NCBI GenBank assembly: GCA_016929905.1 | Contig: JAFGHX010000285.1 | Span: 1-64,000 of the forward strand | Direction: 5' to 3' | Source of the DNA: Kiritimatiellia bacterium | GTDB taxonomy: Bacteria; Verrucomicrobiota; Kiritimatiellia; JAFGHX01 | DNA: 64,000 nucleotides | Part shown: one piece after another, positions 17,000-27,502 of the stretch | Layout of the letters: each line of letters begins with the position of its first letter | How positions within the stretch are numbered: position 1 is the stretch's first letter | The notes under the pieces: generated by a model | Databases searched by the model: none | What the model saw: the letters and a program-made list of their open reading frames with translations, nothing else | Told to the model about the DNA's origin: nothing | Translations under genes and position numbers: made by a program

Positions 17000-19670
17000 C
17001 CGGCCCGGCCGGAGGGAACGTCACCGTGAAGACCGCCCCGCCGTCCGGGTGATTTGCGGCGGTCATGTTCCCGCCGCATTCTTCGACGATGGTCTTCGCG
17101 ATCGCCAGGCCGAGGCCGAGCCCTTCGCCCGGCGGCTTGGTCGTATAGAACGGCTCGAACACGCGCCGGAGCCGGTCCGCCGGGATCCCCGAACCTGTAT
17201 CGCGGCATGTGAGCGCGACGCACCCAGCCGTCTCGCGCAACGCAAGCCGCACCTCGCGCGTTGCCGCGCCCTTCATCGCATCCAGCGCGTTCCCCACAAG
17301 ATTCATCACGACCTGCTCCAGCCGCACGAGATCACCCCTGACCGCAAATTCGGCGGCCGGGACGTCCGTCAGAAGCCGGACGCCCTCCTCCCCGGCGCGG
17401 GCGGCCAGAAAGGACACGACGTTCTCGACGACCGTGCGCAGCGACAGCGCGCCGGACGGCTCCGCGGGTCTGCGCACCAACAGCTTCAGCTGGCCGGTGA
17501 TCTCGGCGGAGCGGTCGAGAAGCTCCGCAATGATGCGCAGGTTCGACTCCGCCTCCTCGTAGCGCCCGCGGCTGATCAGCGTGCGCGCGTTGTCCGTATA
17601 GCCGCGCATGGCCGTCAGCGGCTGGTTGATCTCGTGGCTGATCCCCGTCGCCATTTCCCCGATCGCCGCCAGCCGTTCGGCCCGAACCAGCTCGTCATTT
17701 GTCTTGCGTAACGCCTCCTCCGCCTGCCTTTGCTCGGTGACGTCCCGGATCACACCCGTGATGCCGGCTATCTCGCCGCTCAGGTCCCGGATGGGCGAGC
17801 CGAGTTCTTCCATGTGCAGGACGCGGCCGTCGCGCGCCTGGATTCGAAACGCGGTCTTGAATACGGCACCCGTCGACAGGGTGCTCGCCAAATCGCGCAT
17901 CACCGGCTCAAGGTCTTCCGGAACAAGGAACTCGCCAATCGGTCTGCCGACCACGTCGCTGACTGCGTACCCGTAACGGGTCACCGCCGGGCTGACGAAC
18001 GTGATCCGGCCCTCCCTGTCCACGGAATACACGATGTCCTGCGTGTTCTCGACGACCTGCCTGTATTTCTGCTCGGACGCGACCAGCGCGTTGAGCATCT
18101 GTCTCTGTTCCGTCACGTCCAGAATGGACGCCACGATGCCGACGGGCCGGCCGGCGTCCGTGATCAGGTTCACCAGCATCTGCGCGTCAAAGGCGCTCCC
18201 GTCCTTCCGCTTGCCCGGCAGCACGCCTGACCAGCGGCCCTCGTTACGGACCGTCGTGAGCGTCTGCACGGCTTCGTCGCCGGGCGAGAAGTCCGACGCA
18301 TGCCAGCCCAGCACCTCTTCGGGGGCGTCACACCCGAAAAGTCCCGCGAAGGCCGGGTTGGCGTAGGTCACGATCCCGTTCAGGTCGCAGATCCCGATGC
18401 CGTTCAGGCTGCTCTCGATAGCGCGCTCCCGTACGTTCAGTTTCGCCTTCTGCTCATCGACGAGCTGTGCCAGCCGGCTCCGGGCCTGCTCCAGTTGCCG
18501 TTCCGCCTCCTTCCGCTCCGTGATGTCCCGGAAGATCCCTTGCATGACAGTCTTGCCGCCAACAGAGGTGAGTGAAGCCGAGATGTGGACCGGCTTGACC
18601 TGGCCCGATTTCGTGATGATCTCGCCGTCGTCGTCGATGGCGCCCCGTTCCTTGAAATGCCGGCGGAACTGGTTCGCGTGGTAGTCAACCGTCTCCGGCG
18701 GGTGCAGCATCGTCTGATGCATGCCGACGAGCTCGTCGCGGCTGCGCCCGAGCAGCGCTTCGGCCGCTTTGTTGCACCGCAGCAGGATTCCCGTCTCGGG
18801 ATCCGCCCAGAAAATGGCGTCTTTCGCATTCTCGAAGGCGAGCCGGAATTCTTCTTCGCTCTTGCGAATGGCCTCTGCCGCCAGCTCCCGCTCGGTGATG
18901 TCCGTTGCCGAAATCGTCGCGCCGAGGTAGTTCCCGTCGTCGTCGGTGGCCACCGCAACCCCGAAGCTGGCGCGCACGCGCGTTCCGTCCTTGCGCAGCA
19001 GCGTGAACCCAGCACGCTGTCCCGCCTCGGGCCGGCCCGGGGACAGACAATCCTTGCAGCGCGCCATCTCGCCTTCCTCAAGAAAGGCGGCAAGAGGCCT
19101 TCCCAGCATTTCATCGGGGCCGTATCCGAGCATCTGCGCCATGCGCGGGTTCACGAACACGGTGCAGTCCTGCTCGTCCAGCGCCCAGATGCCATCGTTC
19201 ACGCTCTCGACGAGTTGGCGGTATTTCTGCTCGCTGTCACGCAGCAGGTCCTCCGCCTCCTTCCGGGCGGTGACGTCCGTGCTGATCTGTGTGACGGCGA
19301 CGACCCGCCCCTCCCGCCACACGGGCACGACGCGCGTCTCGTACCAAGCCGTGTCGGGCCCAAGCGGCCCCGTACCGCGAATCTGGTAGGTGTCCGGCTT
19401 GCCCGTCTCGAACACCCGCTCCAGGGCCTGCCGCACGGCGCCGCGATGCTCGGGGCTGATGTAGTCGTAGATGCTCGTGCCGACCGCCTGCTCGACGGTG
19501 AGGCCCTTCACGGTGCGGTTGATCGCCTCCAGCGAGCCGTCGCGCGCGACCGTCATGACGATGTCCGGCAGGTTCTCGCACAGCGCACGCCAGCGCCGCG
19601 GCGAGTCGACCAGAGGTTCTCTTTGCGTCCCGGCCTTCTTGCGGCGCTTCATCCGTCGCGGCTCCGTCAC
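16965..19670 (-). CDS. Soluble five-PAS sensor histidine kinase
   Basis: A 901-residue kinase with no membrane segment. Five PAS/PAC units are visible (about 25-137, 146-268, 272-392, 412-535, 540-660), each ending in a D[VI]T[EA]R-type PAC boundary. The dimerisation/phosphotransfer box is GISHEINQPLTAM with His679, as in NtrB-like kinases. The ATPase domain has the N box NLVGNALDAM, the G1 box DTGSGIP, the F box FEPFYTTK and the G2 box GLGLGLAIAK. The GTG start overlaps the stop of the upstream Sel1-repeat gene by 4 bp. No response regulator is adjacent. NtrB-like kinases often work with sigma-54 activators, which is of interest given the sigma-54-type promoter in this window; that link is inference. 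Confidence 0.9.
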   Translation of the reverse strand: MTEPRRMKRRKKAGTQREPLVDSPRRWRALCENLPDIVMTVARDGSLEAINRTVKGLTVEQAVGTSIYDYISPEHRGAVRQALERVFETGKPDTYQIRGTGPLGPDTAWYETRVVPVWREGRVVAVTQISTDVTARKEAEDLLRDSEQKYRQLVESVNDGIWALDEQDCTVFVNPRMAQMLGYGPDEMLGRPLAAFLEEGEMARCKDCLSPGRPEAGQRAGFTLLRKDGTRVRASFGVAVATDDDGNYLGATISATDITERELAAEAIRKSEEEFRLAFENAKDAIFWADPETGILLRCNKAAEALLGRSRDELVGMHQTMLHPPETVDYHANQFRRHFKERGAIDDDGEIITKSGQVKPVHISASLTSVGGKTVMQGIFRDITERKEAERQLEQARSRLAQLVDEQKAKLNVRERAIESSLNGIGICDLNGIVTYANPAFAGLFGCDAPEEVLGWHASDFSPGDEAVQTLTTVRNEGRWSGVLPGKRKDGSAFDAQMLVNLITDAGRPVGIVASILDVTEQRQMLNALVASEQKYRQVVENTQDIVYSVDREGRITFVSPAVTRYGYAVSDVVGRPIGEFLVPEDLEPVMRDLASTLSTGAVFKTAFRIQARDGRVLHMEELGSPIRDLSGEIAGITGVIRDVTEQRQAEEALRKTNDELVRAERLAAIGEMATGISHEINQPLTAMRGYTDNARTLISRGRYEEAESNLRIIAELLDRSAEITGQLKLLVRRPAEPSGALSLRTVVENVVSFLAARAGEEGVRLLTDVPAAEFAVRGDLVRLEQVVMNLVGNALDAMKGAATREVRLALRETAGCVALTCRDTGSGIPADRLRRVFEPFYTTKPPGEGLGLGLAIAKTIVEECGGNMTAANHPDGGAVFTVTFPPAGPATPARPGPGTA

Positions 19671-20653
19671 TTCAGCTTCTCCAGGCGCGTCTTGGCGCGT
19701 TCATACCCCTTCTTCAGCGCCACTTCATACCACTCAACGGCCTTGGCCCTGTCTTTCGCCACGCCTTCGCCGCGCTCATAGGCGCGGGCCAGGTTGTAGG
19801 CGGCAAGCTTGTCGCCGTTGCGGGCGCCGCGTTCATACCAGTATGCGGCGTCCTTCGCGGATTTCTCGACACCCCACCCGTTCGCATAGCACAGCCCGAG
19901 ATTGTTCTGAGCCGGACCGTGGTTCCCCGCCCCCCCCGCCAGCCAGAACCAGTGGTACGCTTTCTTGTCGTCCCGGAGCGATTCGGGACCGTAATGGTAG
20001 CAGATCCCGAGCATCCGCTGGGCCTCGAGCCCGGCTTTCGTTTTCGCCACCGCTACCTCCCAGTTCGATCTGCCCAGTTCCGCCTTCAAGACGGCTCCGA
20101 ACTGGGCGATGGCTTTCGCATAATCCTGCGCCACACCGAGACCGTCCTTGTAGATGACACCCAGATTGAACCGCGCGCTTGCGTGGCCCTGCGCCGCCGC
20201 GCGCTCAAACCACATCTTCGCGGCCGCATAGTCGAGGGTTACACCCTTGCCCTGGGCGAAGCGCAACCCGTAGCTGAACTGCGCCCCGGCCTCGCCCGCC
20301 TCCGCGCGCCGGCGCAGGTCGGCCAGCTTCGCCTCTTCCGCCTTCGGCTTCACCGCCGGTTTCGCCGGGGCGGGCGCCGGCGCCTTCTTCTGCTGTTCCC
20401 ACGGCAGTGGCCCGCTTTCCGGCTCCTGCGTCCGCGGCGCCTTCTTCGGCCCCGCCGTCTCCTTCTCCCACGGCAATTGCACGCCCTCGGCGCCCGTGCC
20501 CGGCGCCGGAGTCTGCGCCTGCTCCTTCTCCCAGGGCAAGTCAGCCGCCAGGCCGCTGTCGGCCAACGGACCCGTTGCCGCCAGTACGCCAAGACACACG
20601 GCGACAACGGGCGAAGCCGCGGATGCCGTTCGTACGCAAAGCGAAAAACTCAC
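19667..20653 (-). CDS. Exported Sel1-repeat (TPR-like) protein with LPWE repeats
   Basis: A 328-residue protein. The start is placed at the internal GTG because GAGGAGG lies just upstream of it and the frame then opens with a signal peptide (VVAVCLGVLAATGPLADSG, cleavage near GLAA). The mature N terminus has three copies of LPWE (DLPWEKEQ, QLPWEKET, PLPWEQQK) in a Pro/Ala-rich linker. Then come about five Sel1 repeats (AGAQFSYGLRFAQGKGV, ASARFNLGVIYKDGLGV, AQNNLGLCYANGWGV, AAYNLARAYERGEGV). Sel1 repeats form helical scaffolds for protein contacts. The 4-bp overlap with the histidine kinase suggests a periplasmic partner, yet the kinase is soluble, so the relationship is unclear. Confidence 0.82.
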   Translation of the reverse strand: MSFSLCVRTASAASPVVAVCLGVLAATGPLADSGLAADLPWEKEQAQTPAPGTGAEGVQLPWEKETAGPKKAPRTQEPESGPLPWEQQKKAPAPAPAKPAVKPKAEEAKLADLRRRAEAGEAGAQFSYGLRFAQGKGVTLDYAAAKMWFERAAAQGHASARFNLGVIYKDGLGVAQDYAKAIAQFGAVLKAELGRSNWEVAVAKTKAGLEAQRMLGICYHYGPESLRDDKKAYHWFWLAGGAGNHGPAQNNLGLCYANGWGVEKSAKDAAYWYERGARNGDKLAAYNLARAYERGEGVAKDRAKAVEWYEVALKKGYERAKTRLEKLK

Positions 20654-20998
20654 CGGACACCTCCTCGCAAACACCGAACGCCGGCTCGCGTGATCGGTCT
20701 CACGCCCCGGCCAGGCTGTCGGTTAACATGGAATCGCATCGGGCTGGGCGCGCGGGAACGATACGCCATGATACGTGGCCGTATGGCGCGAATCAAGTCG
20801 CGATATGCCCGGCTGGATTCGCCAGAGCCGTCTTCCGGCCTCTCCCCTCGCCATTCGGCTTGCACGCCACAAGATGTAGGAGCCTCGCGGGGCAAATTCG
20901 TACGGGGCAGCCAACCGCCATGTAACATCATGCCGCCCACCGACGCCCCATTCACGTGCTGCCGTAACAGAGACGTTGCATCAAAGGGAGACAGACAG
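20654..20998. other. Divergent intergenic region between Sel1/kinase operon and CotH gene 1
   Basis: Holds promoters for both directions. A perfect 6-bp dyad with 6-nt spacer (GCGTGA...TCACGC, 20688-20705) lies 35 nt upstream of the Sel1 start and could be an operator. A GGGAG site near 20986 serves the CotH gene. The TGTTACA...CGGAACAGTA element is not present. Confidence 0.5.
20688..20705. promoter_or_regulatory. Dyad GCGTGA-N6-TCACGC
   Basis: A perfect inverted repeat upstream of the Sel1/histidine kinase operon; a candidate regulator site by pattern only. Confidence 0.35.
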
Positions 20999-23900
20999 AT
21001 GAACAGATGCCCTCTGCGGGGCTGGGTCCCCGTTCTCGCCGGCTGGCTGATCCTGGTGTGGCCGTTCGGATCGGCCGCCCAAACGCTGATCGCGAAGGCG
21101 TCGACATGGCGCTACGGCAAGGGCACGCGTGAAGCGTCCGACCCGCGCAGCGAATGGCGAACGCTTGACTTCGATGACGCCTCCTGGCCTAAGGGCAACG
21201 CACCGCTCGGCTACGGGACAACGGGCCTGAACACGACGTTCGGCGACATGCCCAACACCTACACCACCTTCTTCCTCCGCAAGACCTTCACCGTTTCCGG
21301 CCTGGACGCGGCAACCGAGCTGCGTGCGAGCGTGAAGTACGACGACGGGTTCATCCTGTGGATCAACGGCGAGCGGGTGCTGGACAAGAACGAGCCTGAC
21401 GGCACGCCGCTGTACGACTCCACGGCCGCGGCAAACGGAGGCTCGGACGGGCTGTACGAGACGTGCGGACTCCCGGACCCGCAAGATTACCTGGAGCTCG
21501 GCGAGAATGTCGTCGCCATTCAGGTATTCAACGCCTCGAAGGGCAGCAGCGACTGCCACATCGATGTGGAACTCGCCTCGTACAAGAAGGTTTCGGACAC
21601 CAAGTTCAGTCACGACCGCGGGTTCTACGACGCATCGTTCGACCTGACGATCACGACCGCCACGCCGGGCGCGACGATCCGGTACACGACGGACGGCTCG
21701 CCGCCCACGAGCAGCTCCGGCACGGCATCGGTCGGCAGCGCGACGGTCCACATCACGACGACGACCTGCCTGCGCGCGGCGGCGTTCAAGGGCGGCCATG
21801 AACCCACGAACGTCGATACGCACACGTACATCTTTCTCGACGATGTCCTGCGGCAGCCGAACAACCCTGCCGGTTTCCCGGCCACATGGTGCGGCGTCGG
21901 GGGTGCGAACCGGCTGGACGCCGACTACCAGATGGACCCTGAGATCGTGACGAACTCGCTCTACCAGGCGAACCTGCGCGACAATCTCAGGGCGCTTCCC
22001 ACTCTGTCGGTCGTCATGAAACAGACGGACCTGTTCGGCAGCACGGGCATCTATCGCAACGGCGGGGGCCAGGGCGACCAGAACGACCCGTTCCAGCGGC
22101 CGGCTTCTTTGGAACTGTTTCACCCGGCGGGCGGCCGCGCCGGCTTCCAGATCGACTGCGGCATCAAGCCCCGCTCGTGGTTGTATGAGAAGCGTCCATT
22201 CACCCTCTACTTCCAGAGCGAATATGGCCCGACGAAACTCCGCTATCCGTTCTTTGAAGACGCGCCCCTGAATGCCGATTCCGCGGCGGACGAGTTCGAC
22301 CGGCTGGTCCTGCGGGGCGATACGGCCGTGCCGGGCTGCAACACCAATGCGCTCTGGCAATTGACCGACGAGTTCGAGCGCGACTCGCAGATGGCGATCT
22401 CGAGCATGGGCGTCCACGGGACGTTTATGCATCTGTACCTCAACGGCCTGTACTGGGGCGTCTACAGTCCCGTGGAACTGCCGACGGCCTGGTTCAGCTC
22501 CAGCTATGGCGGCGGCGACATGGGCGACTGGTTCGCCGGCACCGGCGGCAACGGCATCTGGTACGAGCATCTCAGCGGGGATGACGCCCGCTGGCTCTAC
22601 CTGATGAACACGCTGATCGACCGGCCGATGGATGTCGGCGCCAACTACACGGAGATGTGCGAGTATCTCGACGCGGCCCAGTACGCCGACTACATCGCAC
22701 TGCGCTTCTACACCGGCATGGGAGACTGGTGCGAGCACAGGAACGAGGACGGGACCACCCGCTACGCGGTCAACAACTACTTCGTGGGCAATCGGAACCT
22801 GCCCGGCCCGCGGCCGATTCAATACTTCTGCTTTGACGGCGAACTGTCGTGGACGGACTACTACAAGGGACACGAAGGGGCCTGGATCAAGCCGGCGTTT
22901 ACGGACGAGATCTACCCAAACGGCGCGTCGACGCTGAAGTGGGTTGCCGGTCCGCTGCGCGCCATGGCGAGAAGCGCGGACTTCCGCACGCTCTTTGCGG
23001 ATCGCGTGTACAAGCACGGCTACAACGACGGGGCCCTGACGGACGCCAACTCGCAGGCGCGCTGGGCGACGCTGGCCGCCCACGTCGAGGGCCCGATGGT
23101 GGCCGAGTCGGCCCGCTGGGGCGATCATTGGCGGGACTTTCACGGCGGCACGCCCGTCTGGACCCGCAATCCGCACTTCTACCACGCGCGCGACCGCATC
23201 CGCAATCTGATGGCCGGGAACAGCGACCGCCTGCGCGCGGCGCTGCGCAGCACGCCGATCAACGGCTTCTCTCTGTATCCGAACCTCGACCCGCCGGGCC
23301 TACACCGGCACGGCGGCGCGATCGCGAGCGGGTTCAAGCTGACGATGTCCAATCCGAACAGCGCGGGCAACGTCTACTATACGCTGGACGGCTCCGATCC
23401 GCGCAAGCCGGGCGGGACAAGGTGTTCCCGCGCAACGCTGTACGGCGGTCCGGTCGCCCTCTCGCGCACGACCCACGTCAAGGCGCGCGTCTACAAAACG
23501 AACAACACCTGGAGCGCGTTGCACGAGGCAACCTACAACTGCACCGCGCACTACGGCAACATCCGCATCACCGAAATCATGTACAACCCGCTCGGCGGCG
23601 GCGCCTACGAGTTCGTTGAGATCCGGAACACCGGCAGCTCGACCCGCGGGTTGTCCGCCATGCGGCTGAGAGGGCTGCGCTACACGTTCCCGCCGGGCAC
23701 GGACCTGGCGGGCGGCGAGTTCCTGGTGATCGCCAGTGACGCGGCAGCTTTCGAACAACGGCACGGTTTCGCGCCGTTCGGCCAATACGACGGCGGCCTG
23801 GACAACGGCGGCGAGAGAATCGCCCTGCTCGACTGCGATGGACACACCGTGACGTCCGTGCGCTACAACGACAAGGACCCCTGGCCGAAGGAGGCCGACG

Positions 23901-26900
23901 GCGACGGATTCTCGCTCGTGTTCGAAGGTGCCGGCGAGCAGGACGACCCCGCCAAATGGCGGGTCAGCAACCTGATCGGCGGCTCGCCCGGCCGCGACGA
24001 CGGGCCGTACTACCGCGTCGTGATCAACGAGGCGCTCACGCATACCGACCCGCCCGAGATCGACGCGATCGAGCTGCGCAACCTCGGAGACGACGTCGCC
24101 GATATCGGCGGCTGGTATCTGAGCGACACGGTCACCAACTACACGCTCTATCCAATCCCGGCCGGCAAGACCATCCCGGCCGGCGGGTACGCCGCGTTCA
24201 ACGAGACGCAGTTGGGCTTCGCACTCGACTCGCATGGGGACCAGATCTACCTGACCCACTGGGACACCAGCGGCAACCTGCTGTACATGGACCGAGTGGA
24301 ATTCGGGGCGGCGGAAAACGGGATCGCGTTCGGCCGGCATGTGAAGACCACGGGGGGCGACGACTTCGCGGCACAGAGCGCGGGCAACACGCTCGGCGAT
24401 GCCAACGCCTACCCGCGGGTCGGCCCCATCGTCATCAACGAGATCATGTACAATCCCATGCCCGGTGAACCGGAGTTCGTGGAGTTGTATAATGCCGGCG
24501 GCTCCCCCGTGAAGCTGTACGACCCGGCCAATCCCGCGAACACCTGGCGGCTGACCAACGCGGTGGATTATGTGTTCCCGCAGGGCATTACGGTCGATCC
24601 GGGCGAATACGTGCTGGTGAGTTCCACCAACGCGAGTGCGTTGCGAAGCGCGTATCCGGACGTGCCGGCCGAAGCACAGGTCTTCGGTCCCTACACCGGT
24701 CGGCTCGGGAACGGCGGCGAGAGCGTACGGTTGGTGAAGCCCGACACGCCCGATACCGAAGGGATCCCGTGGATCGAGGTCGACCGCGTGAGCTACCAGG
24801 ACAACGATCCGTGGCCCGAACGCCCGGACGGCGACGGCCCGTCGCTGGAACGCATCGCCGCCTCGCTCTACGGCAACGACCCGGCGAACTGGGCGGCGAG
24901 CCGCGACGCCGGCGGCACGCCCGGCCGGCCGAACTCGGGTATTCTGGTCTCGAAGACCGCCGCCTGGCGTTACCATCACCGGGGCCAAGACCTCGACACC
25001 GCGTGGCGCAATGCCTCATTCGACGACAGCCGCTGGCCGGACGGCAACGCACCGCTCGGCTACGGCTATCCCGAGATCGATACCGAAGTGCCCTACGGCG
25101 ACAATCCGGCCGACAAGCACATTACCACCTACCTGCGCACGCGATTCATGCTCGGCGTGCGGCCGGCCCAAGTGAGCAGCCTGACACTCGCGGCGAAGTA
25201 CGACGATGGGTTCGTCGCCTACTTGAACGGCCAGGAAATCATGCGCGCGGCGATGGCGGCCGGTACGATCGCCTATGACACGACCGCAACGGGGCATAGC
25301 GCTGTGGACTACGAAGAATTCGGCCTCAACGCCCACATCGGCAAGCTGATCCTGGGCGTGAATGTACTGGCCGTAGAACTGCACCAGACCGGGCCAAGCA
25401 GCAGCGATCTGTTCCTGGATCTGGAATTGCGTCACACCGCGCAGGCCGCCAATCCGCCAGCCGCGCCGAGCGGGTTGACCGCCCAGTCCGCATCGACCAG
25501 CCGCATCAACCTCGCCTGGCAGGACAACAGCAACGACGAACAGGGGTTCAAGATCGACCGGCGCCAGAGCGGCACAAGCACCTGGGCTCGTGTCGGCACC
25601 GTCCCGGCGAACGCCACGGCCTTCAGCGATACAGGACTGCCGGCCGGGACGCATTATTACTACAGGGTCAAAGCGTACAACGGTGACGGAGACTCCGATT
25701 ATTCGGACGTCGCCTCCGCGGCGACCACGCTCGCGCCGCTGACCGGGTTCACGGCCTACAACGATCTGGCCTGGTTCGCCGGACAGCGCAGCGCCAATAT
25801 CACGGCCTACACCACCACCAACGCGTTTCCGACCGGAGTGGACGGCGGACCGCTGGTCGACCACGCAACGGGCGCAAGCCTCGGCGTTCAACTCACCGTG
25901 CGCGGCGGGAGCGCGCCGGTGGCGCAGCAGGGGCTCGATCCGGCCGCCGGCACCGATGCGCACGACGTCTTCGGCGGCGTCGTCGATGGCGCGGGGACCG
26001 TGACCTACGGCGATCAGGACCTGACCCTCGCCTTCTCCGGCCTCGACCCGACGTTGCGCTATGCGCTCGTCCTGTACGGCGACCGCAACAGGGACACCTA
26101 CGTGGGAAGCTCGTCCCGATATCAATACGCCACCCTGCAGGGCGCCGTCGGATTCGAAAACGCGAGCACGACAGGCACGACGATCCTCACGGATACGACC
26201 GGCAACGACACCACGCGCTACAATGCCGGCTACAACAACCCCGTCGGCTACGTCACGCGCTTCACGAATATCGATCCCGGCGCGGACGGCGCCATCGTGC
26301 TGCGCGTCAAGCGGGACTCCGCGAGCGACGCCTACACCTACGCCAATGCGTTGATGCTCAGAGGGTCGGAGATCGAAGGGCCCGAGTGGAAAGTCCCGGA
26401 AGGCGCAATCTGGAAATACCGGAAGGGCACCGCCGAAGCGTCGCGACCCTCCACGGCGTGGCGAGGCGCCGGTTTCGACGATTCCGGCTGGGCATCCGGG
26501 CCCGCCCCGATCGGCTACGGCGCCGGCGAGGCCACGACGCTCGACGACATGCAGACCCGCTACTCCTCCGTGTTCCTCCGAAAGGCGTTCAGCGTTCGGA
26601 ATTCAGCACTCATCAATGAGCTGCGCCTCTGGGCCCATCACGACGACGGCTTCATCATGTGGATCAACGGCGAGGAAGTCGCGCGCGTGAACGTAGCCGG
26701 TACGCCGGGCTCATTTGTCGCCTGCGACGCGTGCGCCGCGGAAAATCTGAACGCCTCCTGGTCGAACGTGTTCACAGGGGCTGACATGCCCGCGCTGCGC
26801 GAAGGGGACAATGTGCTCGCCGTCCAGGTGTTCAACCGTTCGCTCGACAGCGGCGATCTGCTGTTCGACGGCTCGCTGGCCGTTGGCCGGCATGCGTTGC

Positions 26901-27322
26901 CTGCGCCGGATGATGTCGACCAGGATGGAATGCCCGACGCGTGGGAGAGCGCCTGTCTCGCCCGCTTGTCCGACCCGGCCGACAGGACCGCCTCGGCCGA
27001 TCCGGACAACGACGGCATGTCAAACCTGGACGAATTCGTTGCGGGGACCGATCCGACAGCCGATGCGCAATATTTCGGCGTGGATCTCGCGTTCGCCGGC
27101 GGCGGCATCGTCGTGACACTGCCGACCATCGAGGCGGCAGGCAGCGGATATGCGGGGTACACCCGCTACTACGCGCTGGAGACCAAAGACGGCATGGACG
27201 ACGGCGCCTGGAGCGCCGTGCCGGGCTGCGAACGCATCAGCGGCGCGGGCCAAACCATCGCCCACACCAACAGCACGGGCCGCGCACAGGAAGTCTACCG
27301 CGGCCGTGTCTGGCTGGAGTAG
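20999..27322 (+). CDS. Giant exported CotH-kinase-like / lamin-tail protein 1
   Basis: A 2107-residue protein. GGGAG 8 nt upstream and a signal peptide (VLAGWLILVWPFGSAA) set the start; the frame is open far upstream, but that part is non-coding. Modules in order: beta-sandwich (31-199), chitobiase-type C-terminal domain (201-265), CotH-like region (about 333-735; LPTLSVVM, TGMGDW, FDGELSW), second chitobiase-type domain (778-850), three lamin-tail domains (850-1316; ITEIMYNPLGG, INEALTHTD, INEIMYNPM), beta-sandwich (1318-1478), FN3, an FTAYND domain (1584-1791), beta-sandwich (1798-1962), Ca-binding segment, and tail ending YRGRVWLE. CotH proteins can be protein kinases of spore coats; in environmental bacteria they are large surface proteins. 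Activity here is unproven. Two paralogs share the order. Confidence 0.85.
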   Translation: MNRCPLRGWVPVLAGWLILVWPFGSAAQTLIAKASTWRYGKGTREASDPRSEWRTLDFDDASWPKGNAPLGYGTTGLNTTFGDMPNTYTTFFLRKTFTVSGLDAATELRASVKYDDGFILWINGERVLDKNEPDGTPLYDSTAAANGGSDGLYETCGLPDPQDYLELGENVVAIQVFNASKGSSDCHIDVELASYKKVSDTKFSHDRGFYDASFDLTITTATPGATIRYTTDGSPPTSSSGTASVGSATVHITTTTCLRAAAFKGGHEPTNVDTHTYIFLDDVLRQPNNPAGFPATWCGVGGANRLDADYQMDPEIVTNSLYQANLRDNLRALPTLSVVMKQTDLFGSTGIYRNGGGQGDQNDPFQRPASLELFHPAGGRAGFQIDCGIKPRSWLYEKRPFTLYFQSEYGPTKLRYPFFEDAPLNADSAADEFDRLVLRGDTAVPGCNTNALWQLTDEFERDSQMAISSMGVHGTFMHLYLNGLYWGVYSPVELPTAWFSSSYGGGDMGDWFAGTGGNGIWYEHLSGDDARWLYLMNTLIDRPMDVGANYTEMCEYLDAAQYADYIALRFYTGMGDWCEHRNEDGTTRYAVNNYFVGNRNLPGPRPIQYFCFDGELSWTDYYKGHEGAWIKPAFTDEIYPNGASTLKWVAGPLRAMARSADFRTLFADRVYKHGYNDGALTDANSQARWATLAAHVEGPMVAESARWGDHWRDFHGGTPVWTRNPHFYHARDRIRNLMAGNSDRLRAALRSTPINGFSLYPNLDPPGLHRHGGAIASGFKLTMSNPNSAGNVYYTLDGSDPRKPGGTRCSRATLYGGPVALSRTTHVKARVYKTNNTWSALHEATYNCTAHYGNIRITEIMYNPLGGGAYEFVEIRNTGSSTRGLSAMRLRGLRYTFPPGTDLAGGEFLVIASDAAAFEQRHGFAPFGQYDGGLDNGGERIALLDCDGHTVTSVRYNDKDPWPKEADGDGFSLVFEGAGEQDDPAKWRVSNLIGGSPGRDDGPYYRVVINEALTHTDPPEIDAIELRNLGDDVADIGGWYLSDTVTNYTLYPIPAGKTIPAGGYAAFNETQLGFALDSHGDQIYLTHWDTSGNLLYMDRVEFGAAENGIAFGRHVKTTGGDDFAAQSAGNTLGDANAYPRVGPIVINEIMYNPMPGEPEFVELYNAGGSPVKLYDPANPANTWRLTNAVDYVFPQGITVDPGEYVLVSSTNASALRSAYPDVPAEAQVFGPYTGRLGNGGESVRLVKPDTPDTEGIPWIEVDRVSYQDNDPWPERPDGDGPSLERIAASLYGNDPANWAASRDAGGTPGRPNSGILVSKTAAWRYHHRGQDLDTAWRNASFDDSRWPDGNAPLGYGYPEIDTEVPYGDNPADKHITTYLRTRFMLGVRPAQVSSLTLAAKYDDGFVAYLNGQEIMRAAMAAGTIAYDTTATGHSAVDYEEFGLNAHIGKLILGVNVLAVELHQTGPSSSDLFLDLELRHTAQAANPPAAPSGLTAQSASTSRINLAWQDNSNDEQGFKIDRRQSGTSTWARVGTVPANATAFSDTGLPAGTHYYYRVKAYNGDGDSDYSDVASAATTLAPLTGFTAYNDLAWFAGQRSANITAYTTTNAFPTGVDGGPLVDHATGASLGVQLTVRGGSAPVAQQGLDPAAGTDAHDVFGGVVDGAGTVTYGDQDLTLAFSGLDPTLRYALVLYGDRNRDTYVGSSSRYQYATLQGAVGFENASTTGTTILTDTTGNDTTRYNAGYNNPVGYVTRFTNIDPGADGAIVLRVKRDSASDAYTYANALMLRGSEIEGPEWKVPEGAIWKYRKGTAEASRPSTAWRGAGFDDSGWASGPAPIGYGAGEATTLDDMQTRYSSVFLRKAFSVRNSALINELRLWAHHDDGFIMWINGEEVARVNVAGTPGSFVACDACAAENLNASWSNVFTGADMPALREGDNVLAVQVFNRSLDSGDLLFDGSLAVGRHALPAPDDVDQDGMPDAWESACLARLSDPADRTASADPDNDGMSNLDEFVAGTDPTADAQYFGVDLAFAGGGIVVTLPTIEAAGSGYAGYTRYYALETKDGMDDGAWSAVPGCERISGAGQTIAHTNSTGRAQEVYRGRVWLE

Positions 27323-27502
27323 ATCGGCCCCGGCTCAAACAGTACAACATAAAGTGGCCATATGCAGCGTGCCCCTATGGCATCAACGTGCGCCGATCAA
27401 CATGGCGGGTAACAATTCCCGCCTGAGCGGCGCCTCATGGTCATGGACAATCAGGGCGGGGTGTGCCCGGCCATCTGTTGTTGGATCAAAAGGAGACGGC
27501 CC
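27323..27502. other. Short gap before the sulfatase gene
   Basis: 180 nt between co-directional genes. Contains the AAGGAG ribosome-binding site of the sulfatase; no terminator or repeat stands out. Confidence 0.5.

Noticed and set aside
20654..20998. Fourth copy of the ECF-type element before CotH gene 1
   Set aside because: Only a TGTTACA-like half is present and in the opposite orientation, without the CGGAACAGTA half at the right spacing.
27323..27502. Sigma-54 promoter before the sulfatase
   Set aside because: TGGC...TGC pairs occur but the GG-to-GC spacing is off by one base, which sigma-54 does not tolerate well.
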